Of a DNA stretch of 64,000 nt, positions 34,095 to 45,489 are shown in pieces. The stretch comes from Cymbidium sinense (taxonomy: Eukaryota; Streptophyta; Magnoliopsida; Asparagales; Orchidaceae): positions 85,014,925 to 85,078,924 of the forward strand of contig CM038225.1 of the NCBI GenBank assembly GCA_021442155.1. The letters are read 5' to 3'. Position 1 is the first letter of the stretch. Every line of letters begins with the position of its first letter. Made by a program: the position numbers and the translations under genes. Below the pieces are notes generated by a model. That model was given only the letters and a program-made list of their open reading frames with translations, was not told where the DNA came from and did not search any database.

Positions 34095-34460
34095 CAAAGA
34101 TATAGGTAAGTACATTTCATTATTAAACTATGGAAGTGAGGTAATCAAATGACCTCCTTGGGGCTAACTAATGCCTCGTATTCCCAAGATGTTTAGATAG
34201 TATACTTGGTTCTCTTTGACACACATTGATGTATACATATATGATGGAAAGAAAACCATGCAAAGATTGTATATTTTTTTATTGAATCATTTATATATAT
34301 GAATTAAAGCTCTATCCAAATTCTAATGTTGAAATACATAAGAATGAAATCAAATGGGTATGTGTCGTTGATAAATTGGGATGTGAGGTAATCAAATGGC
34401 CTCCATGGTACTAGCTAAAGCCTTGTATTCCTGGGATGTCCGTGACTATATACCCATTAC
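33830..34460 (+). repeat. Three ~260-bp tandem units within the module
   Basis: GTGA(A/G)(C/G)TAATCAAATGACCTCC followed by TAGAGCTAACTAAA.CCTC.TATTC occurs at about 33,848, 34,135 and 34,385, each with a preceding GTAC/GT-CATT(G/A)TTA-AA block and a following ATATACCCATT-like block. The reversed module has only one recognisable unit (54,205-54,310), so copy number differs between module copies. Confidence 0.75.
34062..34088. repeat. (AT)n microsatellite
   Basis: An uninterrupted AT run of about 27 bases inside the second unit of the tandem repeat. No similar run is seen at the equivalent place of the reversed module. Confidence 0.9.
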
Positions 34461-36699
34461 AATTCAATCTTATATAAATCAACACTTGAATAGAGGAAAG
34501 ATAACTCAACATTCATACACTTAAGCTTTAAGCACATGCATTTCTTATGTATTTATAACTAGCATCAGAACAAATATAATTATTTATTTATAAGCTTTTG
34601 AAAAAAATATTTAGATTTAATAGTGATAATAGCCACACATATATTAAATTAAATCAACACATGCAAGCTTACATAAAGGAAACACATTTTATTTTACTTG
34701 ATTTTGAAAATATGGATGAATTCAAATGACATACCAAATCTAACATGATTGGAAAAGGACAATGAAATATAAGCATGTGATTCATTCAACCAAACTAGTT
34801 CTTAAGGACAATCAAATCAAATATGACTATTTAATGCAAACTAAAGCTTCTTTATTAATTAAGTTTTAGATTTGATTTGATTTAAAGAGGAGAAAACAAA
34901 ATCATCACTTGCTATTTTAAACCCATCCCCATATTAGTGATTTGATTTAATTTAAGTAAATGTAATTAATTTGATTTTATAGGTTAATTAAGTTGAACCC
35001 CTAATTAGATGAATTAATTACCTTTACCTATGTCACCTAAAAGTAATTAACTAAATAATTATGAGCCAACATGATATGAATGGAAAATAAACTTGCAATG
35101 ATCCAAGGAAATAAAATGGGCCAAATGCAATTGGCTCGTGATTATTAGTTAATTAGATTAAGGGACTTAATTAATTACTCTTATGGTTTTCCCACATGTG
35201 GACTAACCATAATTTTATTAAATGCCTCCCAAAGATCTACCCCATGATTTAATTAATTAAGTGTGATTATGATTTCAATTTGATTAAGTGATTTAATAAA
35301 TTGGTTAAATCTTAATAAATTTAATTTTAAAAAAGTAAAATGAACTTAGGAAAGGGGTCCCATCCCTATTCCTTAGTTCACTTACTATTGAACAATGATT
35401 AATAAACTTAATAAACCAATTTATTACTATTCATGAGATTAATTTAATCATTAACTTAAAAGAGTAGTTAATGTTTAATTAGTCAATTTTCTAACTGTGA
35501 GCAATAAATCCAAAGAAAATCATGGGTGAGGTCATCCCACTAAATTAACCAAAAAATTTGGGATTAATTGCGTAATTAAGTAATAATTAAATTTAATTTT
35601 AATTTCAAAATTAGGTAAGATCATTTTAATTAATTCTCCTTTAAAAATACCTTTAAAATGAGTATTTATTTTCATTTTATTTTTCTATGATTTTTAATTT
35701 TTAGTTGTTTATATTAAAATGGCTAATTGCCCTGATTAAAGCCTAATCATGTTAATTATGGATGATTTTATATTGGCTACTTAAAACTTATCTTAACGCC
35801 TAACGATGGATGCACTTTCATTCACCATCATCAAGATCGAATCTATTAAACAGCTTAATAAGATTAAATCAAATCATTAGCAAATCTTATCTCCATCCAT
35901 TCAATACATGGTGATCTAATGTCACATGTGAGAATGGAGCTCTTTGCCATTGCTCACTTGATCTAAGAAGCTTGGATCAACTAAAATAGATCCCACATGA
36001 CATCGAATATCCAATGGTCAAGATCACACGAGATGCAAGTTTTCTTCGAAAACCTCCAACCCATTTTTTTTGTAAGGATTGATTTTGAAAGCATACCTCA
36101 CCAGAGCTCAAGATTGGTGGCTTAAATGATTAAGGAAGCTTCATAACTTTGACTAGCAATTGGATCATTGATGTTCTCCTCATCATGAACACAATTTAGA
36201 ATCTTTTGATGTACCACCTTTGATGCTTGGGAAGCTTGGGAGATGACATGAGGGAAAATGCATGTTCAAGTTTTATGGAGAAAAAAACTAGGTCAATGGG
36301 AGTGTTTTTTCGTGATTGAAATGACATTTATCATGAAGATCGAGCTTAGATGGAATGATCTGAGCTATTTTGAATGGTTTTTGTGGAGAGATGAGGATCC
36401 CTCCTCCCTCATGATATCAAGCTTCTATGGCCTGATCATCTCGAGAGTTGTTTTGGAGGAGAGTAAGTTTGTAAGGTGTGGAGATGATTGAGGAATCATG
36501 GGTGTCCTAAGAAATGCAATGGGAGGGTGAAGTGATTTCATCCCATGGGTCATCTATGGAAAGTTGTGTTGTGCCTATGGAATCAAGTGAAAGTAAAGTG
36601 AGGAATGGAAATGACCACTTACAATGATTTGTCTCAGATGCCCTTGACCAAAGGGGAATTATCATTTGGCATTGGATATGATTTGGGCAAATTTGAAAT

Positions 36700-37910
36700 C
36701 AAGAGTGGGTAAACTTCAATTGATTTGTTGATTTGGATTAATTTGACATTTATCAAATTTGTTGACCAATGTGACTAGTCAAACCAAGGGTTTCTCATCA
36801 TTAGATGTGGTTCAATTGGTTTTATTTGGCTTAAATTTAAGGATCATTTGAATTTCAAAATGGATTGTTCACCAATTTTACCAAATTGCCAAATTGGTGT
36901 GGAGGAGGAATCATCCTAAGGGTTTCAAATGCTCCAATGGGGAGGTGAAGTGATTTCACCTCCCATGGGTCATGACCACCAACCACCCCTCGCGGTTGGG
37001 TGGTGTCCGTGGACCATTGGCAGAGTACCAAGTGAATAAGGAATGGAAATGACCACTTACATGGGTGATTTGTCTCATGTGATGCCCTTGACCAAAGGGT
37101 AGAATTATCATTTGGCATTGGATTGATTTAAATTTGAAATGAGCTAAAAAGGGTTAGCCCAAACTTCAAGTCAATTGAGTTGATTTGGTTGATTAATTTG
37201 ATTGATTTAGGTCAAATTAAGGTCAGTTTTCAAATTCTAATTTTTTTTGGATCATTTTAAATTCATAAAATGGATTAAGTTCATAAATTTTACCAAATTG
37301 GCCAAATTAGCTTGGTGTTGGTTTGGGTTTAGTTTACCAATTAATGATGATTTTTTGGTTTCAATTAATTTGGATTTGGTTTGATTTAGGCCAACTTGAA
37401 CCTTTAGGTCAATTGGCTAAGTAGGTCAATTAAGTTCAATTGGGTCCAATCTTGACTTTGGTCAAGTTCAATCAATTTGGAATGAACTTGAGCCATTGGT
37501 TGCAATCAATTTGGTTTATATTTTCATTTGACCCAATTTGGTCTTTTAGGTCAATTTGGGTCAACTTGGGTCAAGAGGGCCAATTGGTTTCAATTGAAGG
37601 TCAAGTCATATTCAAATATTGATTTTGATTTGGTATGAATCATTAGTGGATTTGGCTTGGTTGTAATTTCACTAGTTTGGGTTCATATGGGTTAAGGGTT
37701 GACTTGGTCAAATGACCAAGTTGACTTGGTTTGACCCAATTTGTGATATTGATCAACCTAGGGTGATCAACAATCATGATGAGGTTTTGATCGCTTAGTT
37801 CAATCCAATTTGGGTAGGATTAGAACTTGGCTCAAATAGGTCAAAGAAATTTATGGGTCAAGTGGACCAATTGGGTTTAGTTGCTTGATTTTGGGTTGTG
37901 TTGGTTTAGT
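36700..37910 (+). repeat. TTGGGTCAA-rich low-complexity segment
   Basis: Dense, irregular repetition of TTGGTCAA, TTGGGTCAA, CAATTTGG and GGTCAATT motifs, apparently the product of short-unit expansion. The complement of the same texture fills 50,500-51,400 in the reversed module and the last part of the partial forward module (48,560-48,960). Non-coding. Confidence 0.7.
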
Positions 37911-37979
37911 TGAGTTTATATATGTATTTGGGATTGATATATAAATTCAATTGGCTTGGGTTCAAATGAGTTTTGGTTC

Positions 37980-38530
37980 ATTTGAACATTTCAAGTCAAG
38001 AGGGTTAAGTTTTACTTGAGTTGATTTTGGTTTGGCTTGATGATTATAGAATTCATTTATATTTGTGAATATGATTGAAGGTATGATTGATTTATTAGAA
38101 AATCAATTGAATTTGGTTTTGGAATGAAGGAATTTGGCTAAGTCCATGGAGGTCATGTTTAGTTTTGGATTTTGTTTTGGTTTGATTTAGTTTTGATGAT
38201 TTAAATGTATATTTCATTTAAATTTATGAATATAATTAATATGATTTTTTGAGAAAATCAATTGATTTTAAATTGATTTGGATTAAGATTTGGCTAAGTC
38301 CATGGATAGGTCATATGGCTGGAAGGGTTTTGATTTAATTTGATTTAGTTTGATTTAGTTTTGATCATTTGAATGTAGATTTGATTTATATTTAGGAAGA
38401 TGATTGAAGATATAAATTGATTATGAGAAACCAATTGATTTTGGATTGATTAAGATTTGGCTAAGTCCATTGGGGTCATGGCTTAAGGGTTTCATGTTTG
38501 GATTTGATCATGGGCTTCAATCATTTGGTT
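37980..38530 (+). repeat. ~165-190-bp tandem units near the module's right end
   Basis: GATTTGGCTAAGTCCAT recurs at about 38,135, 38,288 and 38,454, each followed by a GGTCAT(G/A) block, TTTGATTTAGTTTTGAT, a weak AAATTTATGAATAT stretch and GAGAAAA(T/C)CAATTGATTTT. The reversed module carries the same family at 49,500-50,340. Confidence 0.8.
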
Positions 38531-38801
38531 TTGTAATTTGGGCTTGGATTTGGATTTGAATTTGATGAATTGAACTTGAGGTTGGTTTTGAGAAGGTGAA
38601 CATGGATTGGATTTGGGTTGTAGGGTAGGTGGATTATCCTAATCCCTAAGGCATAACCTAATCCTATGGTTACCCTTCTAAGTCTTTAGGCTAGGTTAAG
38701 TGTTTACATATTTGTTAAAAGTGTCTTATGGGAAGTCTTAGCCTAGAAGACTCCTAAGTCTAAGATAAGAAGATTGAATCTGCACTCCAAAAGTGAGGTC
38801 A

Positions 38802-38816
38802 TTGGCTCCATAGTGT
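38802..38816 (+). other. PBS-like site after the module (copy 2)
   Basis: TTGGCTCCATAGTGT begins right after the module end (…GTGAGGTCA). Compared with the TTGGCGCC-type start of many plant Ty3/gypsy internal regions it has one or two substitutions. What follows is not a leader and gag but, within 35 bases, the protease C-terminal region. Confidence 0.5.
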
Positions 38817-38834
38817 ACCCTGAGAGATAGATGA

Positions 38835-39075
38835 TTGGAAGACAAGCCATGTTTCACATTATATACCGATACATCTTTCAACACTTTGCTTGTGAGACCA
38901 TGGATACATGAGAACAACATAGTTCCATCTCTACATCTGTATGAAGTTTGTGAGATGTGGGATCATCAAAGGAGAGATCTCAAGCAATTTATAGTTCATG
39001 AGGTCGACATATATAAGGATGCAGCTTACTACCTCACTCAAAATCAACAAGTCTATTCTTGAAAACTTGGGCCAT
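38835..39075 (+). pseudogene. Protease C-terminal region (copy 2)
   Basis: The 75-residue open frame reads FTLYTDTSFNTLLVRPWIHENN then IVPSLHLYEVCE, DLKQFIVHEVD and DAAYYLT. It matches the conserved 'SFN-LLGRPWIH-VPS-LHQ' segment between protease and RT of plant Ty3/gypsy polyproteins, with LLG changed to LLV. The N-terminal catalytic half is not adjacent. The homologue in copy 1 is more damaged (300-500). Confidence 0.82.
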
Positions 39076-39884
39076 GTTTAATAAAAATGAAAAAGAAAAA
39101 GAAAAAGAAAACAAAAAATAAAATGGAAAAGAAAATAAAACGGAGCGAAAATAAACTTGGAGGAGGAAGTAAATCTTAACATTAAATTCCACCCAAAGTT
39201 TGTTACACCATTCGAACATATGGGTAGGATGACCTGACCTCCACCAAGCAGAGGAAGAGGCTAGTTCAGAGGAAATCCCAGGGGTGGAAAACCTCTTTAT
39301 TGGCCACCCAACAGAAGATATGTCCCAACTACTAGGAGTACACCGCTATCCATATATTTAGAATCTAGTTCATAGGATGAGTCTTATATGGTTAGCACAC
39401 CAAAGCTCTTCTCAAGAGTAGATTCCCTTGGAGGTGACACTTGAGCTGAGCATGATGAAGACTGGGCTCTAAAGCAAAGCATAAGTGTATCAAAGTCTAT
39501 ATGTGAAATTATTAGGCATTGTTGGGAACCTTAGCTCTAACCCCACTTTCCTCTCAAAAAGCTCAGGGTTTGGTAGTTAAAGAAACCCCTACGTCATCCA
39601 CAAGTGTGAAGACTCAGAGGCTCTTTCTAGGAGCATCATCCTCAAGTCAAGAAGTTGATGTAGAACATGAGAATGATTCATATAAAGGTTTAATAGAATT
39701 ACCTTATGATTAGTACTTCTCTTGTGTTCATAATTTAGCAAAGAAAGGGTTAATCCTACATACTTGGACAAAGCACGTCATACTTCAAAAAAATATGGAA
39801 GAACAAATGCAAAAGCTCTCAATCAAGACTAACACTATTGATAATGGGTCCTGATGATGATGATTACTAGTCATCATCAACCAT
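39076..39884 (+). pseudogene. Polyprotein linker with Lys-rich microsatellite (copy 2)
   Basis: Starts with a (GAAAAA)n-like purine tract (39,087-39,150) and continues with a broken Ser/Glu-rich spacer equal to 601-1,367 of copy 1. An ALTPLSSQKAQGLVVKETPTSSTSVKTQ stretch lies in the frame at 39,519-39,713. No enzymatic motif; stops throughout. Confidence 0.6.
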
Positions 39885-40980
39885 TTGGAATCTGATAGGT
39901 TCTTTTCAAGTCGCATTAACTCATATGAGGAGCTGTGCTTAGAAACTTTAGATGATCTAGATGATTTTAAAGTCAAGGATGCACCACTAGAGTTTGAAGA
40001 AGAGATCAAGTCAACCATTGATGAGCTCAAGGAAATCAACTTAGGAACTGAAGAAGATCCATGCATACACATCCCTCTTTCTTATTGAATGAAATTAAAC
40101 CAATGACTTAGTTGATTGAGTTTAAGGATTGCTTGCATGGAGTTAGTTATGAAGAGATGCCTAGATTGCTCCTAACATAGCGTCCATAAACTAATAATAG
40201 CCTAGCTAACCCTATCAAGCAAGCTCCTAGATGCATGATTAGACATAGAACAATAGGTCATTTATGAAGTCAAGAAATTGATCGATGGCTTCATCTAGAA
40301 GAAAAATACCCTACCTAGTTAGCCGATTCTAGTTAAGAAAATGAATGGCCAAATTCATATATACTTCAGAGATTTAAATAAGGCATGTCCAAAAGATGAA
40401 TTTCCACTACCAATCCTATGGTGACATTGCTCATCTCATGCCTTCTTATTCATGGATGGCTCATCTGGAAAAAACCAAATAAAGATGGCCCCTAAAGATA
40501 AACGAAAAACTACTTTTAGAACCCTCGTTCAAAATCTATTACTATAAGGTCATGCCTTTCAACCTTAAAAATGCTCGTGCTACATACCAGGCAATGACTC
40601 CAATATTTGATGAACTCATTCATCATCAAGTCGAGTGCTATGTCAATGATTTCATGGCCAAAAGTAGAGAAAAGGAAGACATCTCTTTGACTTGAGTAGT
40701 TTTCAAATAGTTAAGAAAATTTAACCTCAAAATGAACCCTCAAGTGTGCATTTGGAGTAGCTGTGGAAATTCTTTGAGTTTGTTGTCCAAACTAGGGAAT
40801 CAAAATCGATCCGAGAAGATCAAGGTGAATAGAAATGCCACCCCTAAAAGTTTAACTCAACGCAGATCATTCTGGGCGGAGTATCTAAGATCTATATCCA
40901 ACCTATTGGAAGATGTCACCATTCTCACTGTCAAAAAAGAATGCCAAGTATGATCATGCCTTCAAATACATCAAGCATTA
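39885..40980 (+). pseudogene. Ty3/gypsy reverse transcriptase relic (copy 2), YVDD mutated to YVND
   Basis: N-terminal part in the frame 39,885-40,088 (FEEEIKSTIDELKEINLGTEEDP), then fragments of KQAPRCM. The palm segment YFRDLNKACPKDEFPLP is intact at 40,362-40,412, the part deleted from copy 1. FLFMDGSSG (40,446-40,475) and the FRTL / MPFNLKNA-like pieces follow in shifted frames. The catalytic motif at 40,639-40,650 reads YVND instead of YVDD, removing one metal-binding Asp. The connection follows (NLKMNP, 40,725-). Copies 1 and 2 are therefore broken in different ways. Confidence 0.88.
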
Positions 40981-41960
40981 GCTGATGATGCCACCAATTT
41001 CAGCAGCCCTAATCCCGTGCAAGCCACTCATACTTTACACTACTACAATAGATGAGTCCCTTTGTGCTTTGTTGGCCCAAGGAAATAACGAAGGGAAGGA
41101 AAATGTACTCTACTACCTCACCATCGTCTAATCCCTATTGAGGCTAATTATCCACCCATTAAGAAGCATTGCTTAGCTTTAATCATTGCATCCCAAAAGC
41201 AACAGCACTACATGCTTCCTCATAAATTGAACTTAATCTCTAGGATCAATATATCTCATACATCATGTACATTATCTGGATGGTTGTCACGATGGTCCAT
41301 GATCCTCTCATAGTTTGATATTACCTTCATACCCCTCCGTGCAATGAAAGGACAAGTGCTAGTGGATTTCTTAGTAGACACCCACTTCGTACTAACTCTC
41401 CGCTTAGTGATGATCTCCTTGATGAACAAATCATGAATTTAGGGGATACTAGCATTCACTGCTGGGAGATGTACATTGATGGTGCGGCTTCCTCTCAAAG
41501 AGGAGAAGAACCACAATCTACTATTCTAGAGAAGAATAGTTCTCTTAACTCGACCGTGATGTGATGAGATTCTCATATCATCTCCAATTTGCACAACAAT
41601 GAAGTGAAATATGAGGCTCGATGCCTAGAGTTAGTTACTCTAAGCATCCATAACATCAACATCTTGAGGATTCTCAACTAGTTATCAACCAAATCACTAG
41701 GTCCTATTAGGTTATAAAGCTCAAGCTCCTACCATCAAGTACACCATGGAGTTGTTGGCCCAAATCCTAAAGATTACCATTTATAAGATTCCTCATGAGA
41801 GAACATCAGAATGTATGCTTTAGCCAAGCTTGCCAAGGAGTTGGTGTCCGAGGATGAGTCCATATCAATAAAGTCCAAAATAGACAAGTCTTATCCCTTA
41901 TTGATTGAACTCATCAAAAGTACTCTTTAAAGGGAGGTTATTGCCAAGAAGGATGAGGAG
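40981..41960 (+). pseudogene. RT connection and RNase H relic (copy 2)
   Basis: CALLAQGNNEGKENVLYYLT (41,068 on) and a broken KHCLALIIASQK-like stretch form the connection. RNase H opens at 41,463 with WEMYIDGAASSQRGEE, whose Asp (41,478-41,480) is the first catalytic residue. NNEVKYEARCLELVTLSIHN (41,600-41,660) is the conserved N-x-A-E-Y-E-A/L segment with the Glu kept, and a LAKLAKELVSEDES-like stretch closes the domain near 41,820-41,860. RNase H would remove the RNA template during reverse transcription. Frame breaks make this a relic. Confidence 0.8.
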
Positions 41961-43130
41961 TTAGATTGGAGGAAACCATTCATAGATTACCTAAATAAAG
42001 GCAAACTATCACAAGAGAAGTCCCAAGCCCATCAGATGAAATAGAGAGCACTTTCCTATGCTCTTGTGGATGGTATCTTCAATCAAATGTGGTTACATTA
42101 TTTAGACAAGCATGAAGCCCATAAGATCGTGGTGAGGTACACACTGATTATGTGGAGCCAACCAATCCGTCCTCAAGATGGAAGCCAAGATCAAGAGACT
42201 AGGATACTAGGCCATCAATGATCAAAGATTGCATGGATATGAAGCGATGCCACCAATGTCAAATACATGGTGGTCCTACACTAAACCACCCAACATTCTA
42301 CATCCTACATTTCACATGTTTGAGTGTGTACCAACATGGGTCATTAATCCTCTTTTTCCAAGGGTCATCGATTCATCTTAGCTACGAGTACTTTTGCAAA
42401 TGGGCAAAGGTGATTTCACTCGAGAGGTCATACTTCAGTTATAATTTTTAGGAACCATATCATATATTCGAGTGCCTTAATGAATTATATCTGATAATAG
42501 TACTGCATTCAAGAGAACCGAGATCAACAACTTTGCTCGAAGAAACAACATAGATTTGAGATATTATACCATCAACTACCCAAGGGAAAATGGCTTAGCA
42601 AAAGCCTTCAACAAACTATCATCTAAATACTGAAGAAGACACTCAACAACTATAAGTAATAATGGCATGAGCAGTTAGTTGTAGTCTTGTGGGCCTACCG
42701 CACCACATATAGAACTCCAACTCAGTCTACTCCTTTTTCTTTAGTGTATGAGTTTGAAGCATTCTACCATTAGAAGTCCAACTTCCATCACTAAGGATAG
42801 TTGAAGGTAGCAAGATCACAACATAATAATGCTAAGTTACGTTAGAAGAGGTAGAAGGTTTGAGGAGAGATGCCTGCATGCTAAAACTGAGTTGTACAAA
42901 GCTAAAATGATTCAAGCTATAACAAGTTGGTCCTGAGATTTTTCAAGAGAGCTTATTTTAATTTCTGACAGATTGTTGCCCGTCATAAGATGAGGAGAAC
43001 CCACTAGAAGGCCCTTGCCATAGAGAAGGCTACTAAGGAGGATCTTATTAGCTTATTAATCATATGGGAGAGCTCCAATGCTTCTAATCAATGTGCTCTA
43101 CATAAAGAAATATTATAAATCATGTTTGAA
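41961..43130 (+). pseudogene. Integrase relic with C-terminal module (copy 2)
   Basis: Opens with the linker (LDWRKPFIDYLNKGKLSQEKSQA-like). The frame 42,218-42,451 contains the zinc-binding half CHQCQIHG (42,248-42,271), then EYFCKWAKVISLE, where the first catalytic Asp of the ATDY motif is replaced by Glu and reached through a frameshift. A D-N-S/G-T block lies near 42,490. The third motif reads NGLAKAFNK-like near 42,590-42,615, with Lys where these integrases have Glu. The segment 42,960-43,120 (LPVI..., E-KATKEDLI-LINHMGE, NIIN) resembles the C-terminal GPY/F region. Two of three DDE residues are altered, so no activity is expected. Confidence 0.82.
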
Positions 43131-43199
43131 AAGAATTATCATCAATGAGAATTCTATTCTGATTTAAATCTATTCCATGTTGAAAGTATTTTTATATAT

Positions 43200-43319
43200 A
43201 AATCCCCCATGATGTGTTTAGGTAGGAACCCGAAAAGATTTTATCCTTCATCGACACAACATGAACACAAAATACACACAAACATATAAAATAAATACAT
43301 ATCTTTTATCTCGGGCTAC
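43200..43319. other. Short untranslated stretch after integrase (copy 2)
   Basis: AT-rich, no gene seen. This stretch and the integrase C-terminus before it (about 42,990-43,325) are deleted in copy 1, where 4,350 joins directly to the equivalent of 43,325 at a shared AGTTGAGATAA. Confidence 0.5.
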
Positions 43320-44930
43320 TCTAAGTTGAGATAACACCCCAAGAGACTTCACTCAGAATCACTCTAGTGATGTGCTACCGCTATTATGTCACCCTAGGTC
43401 TTCTTGCTTTTGAGGATGTAAGTATGCTACACTTTCCTTCTTAGCCATTACACACTAACGAAAGTGCCTTGTTAGTTTGGTAGGCCTTGTTAAGCTACCT
43501 CATGTTGGTTTCATTTAAGAGGATGTGAGTCTACACTTTATTCTTGATTTTGTGCATGCCTGGTGAGTATATTTGAGGTTTAGGATAAGTCCCCTATTCT
43601 CCTCCCAACCGCTTCAAGTCCAGTCCTTCCTCGGCTCCCACTAGTAGTCGCTCTAGGTCGATAACATCTACGATGATGACTATCCGATGATCGCTTGGAA
43701 AGTTGTAAGCCTACATGCTTTCTTTCTATATTGATCATCGTACATTGACGAGCACCTAAAGTTGGTTGGTTCTAACTATGCTAATGGATACACCACTCAT
43801 GCCATGGATACACTTAGTTGGTTGGTTCTCACACCCAGGATACACCACTCATGGCGATGTAAGCCGCTATGCTTTCTCCTTGAGTTGGCCATACCTATAG
43901 GCTTTCTTTCTCTGTGGCTCATGATAATGCCCCCTAGAAAGCACCTCTCTGGGGCACTATATTTGGATCATGTCCTTTGCAACCCCATTTAGACACTACT
44001 GTTACTATTGGATTAGATAGTTCTCTTCCTAGTAACAACCCTATGGTTGGAGAATCCATCTGTGATGTGCATTCTCACTTGGTCCAAGAAATTTGAGATA
44101 GGTCAAGGCGACATAGCCCCTTCTTGTGGTCCCTCGCACCAACATGGTCCACAACATATAAACAAAATATATATTCACTTGTGGATTAGGAGGACACCCC
44201 TAGTACCTTTTCCCAAGGCATCCTATCTTTAAGGTAGTGTCAAAACTCCTTATAGAATTTCTTGACTACTCTTGAGTTGATATAAGTCCCTACATTCACT
44301 CAGAGTCTCCCCTAAGGGTTCTATTTGTGTGCTACCAATAGTCACCCAGCTATTCCCGCTTTAGAAGATGTAAGTGCTACACCTTCTTCCTAGCAATCAA
44401 TGCACACCAAAACCCTTAGGTTCTACTCACCCCATAGTAGACTATCCCTTTGATTTATAAAGATAGGATAAGTCTATATAGCCCTTCTTCATTGGGTCCA
44501 TCGCAACATAGTCCATAAATTAAATATAAATTTGATGAGCTCACATCTCCAATGGATATGCCCTCAATTCAAAATCAAACTAAACCAAACAAACCATATC
44601 AAATAAATTAAGATAAAATTAATCTGACTACTTTGAGTTGATATAAGTCCCACATTCACTTAGTAGTAGTCGTTTGATTTGTATGCATCCAACAAGTCAC
44701 CCCTGGTTGTTCCTGCTTTGGAAGATAAGTTTGCTATGCCTTCTTCCCTAGCAACCGTGCACAAAGGCAACCCCTTAGTTTGGCTAGCTACCCCACCATA
44801 GACTATCCCTTTGGATTTATAAACAAGGTAGGTCAAGGATGATATAGCCCTTCTCTGGGTCCATCGCACACACAGGTCCATACATTAACTCATTAAATTA
44901 AACCCATCTTTTTCCCTGGAGTTAAATCAC
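43320..44930 (+). repeat. Post-integrase tandem repeats (copy 2)
   Basis: The same repeat family as 4,351-6,100. Units start with TTGAGTTGATATAAGTCCC at 44,271 and 44,637, with more diverged starts near 43,322. GCCC(C)TTCTTNNTGGGTCC ends recur at 44,117, 44,483 and 44,845. The period has shrunk to about 365 bp because copy 2 carries many small deletions compared with copy 1. Confidence 0.75.
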
Positions 44931-44979
44931 ACCTTCTTTTGGATCCCCAAATCATATATAAACAAGTCAAGCAAACAAA

Positions 44980-45420
44980 TCAAATTCAAAACCAACCTCC
45001 TGGAGCCAAATTAAACCAATCCTAGAGTTAAATCAAAGAAATCCAACCAAACTTATATTCCTGGATACATCCCCAAACAAATCTATGAAATCAAACTAAA
45101 TCCAAATGATAGCTAACACCCCTAGTGGAAGGTTCATATACTGATCCCATACTCGAGCCCATATATCTAGCAGATGTGCCTCCACATCACTAAAACAAAA
45201 CAAATTAAAGTCATTTGATCAATCCCAGATGGATTATAGATTCTTATCCCTGGCGAATATTTTTTCCATAAATCATATAATCAAATTAAATTCAAACCTT
45301 ATCCTCAACAGATTTTCTTCTTCTATGCCCTTGACATAGACCCCTCACATGCAATGTCTAATGCATGTGTGATCCCCTAGACGATCTTCTCCATGTCCTT
45401 GACTTGTAATTCTCATCAAA
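44980..45420 (+). repeat. Short-period repeat block (copy 2)
   Basis: The counterpart of 6,100-6,620, with CTAGTGGA/CCTGGA-type motifs separated by A/C-rich spacers. It aligns with copy 1 along its length. No coding potential. Confidence 0.5.
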
Positions 45421-45489
45421 TCTTATTTCTTCTCTTATGCACACCTTTAATATTTTGACCAAAAGCCTAACAATGTATTCATTCAATTA

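Larger units (their letters stand above)
31431..38801 (+). repeat. 7.4-kb non-coding module, putative giant LTR (forward, complete)
   Basis: AT-rich sequence without convincing genes. It is repeated in inverse orientation at 49,136-56,970, in part at 46,559-48,970, and at 1-256. Matching landmarks between forward and reversed copies include GACTCCTAAGG(C)ATGATG near 31,550 / 56,870, CCTAAATCTAGGGA near 32,048 / 56,365, TTATGAGCCAA near 35,061 / 53,400 and the end block AACTCTTCTAAGTCTTT (forward form) near 38,680 / 49,270. The right end lies directly before a PBS-like motif, which is why I call it an LTR. At over 7 kb it would be unusually long. Internal tandem repeats are entered separately. 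No obvious promoter could be assigned. Confidence 0.6.
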
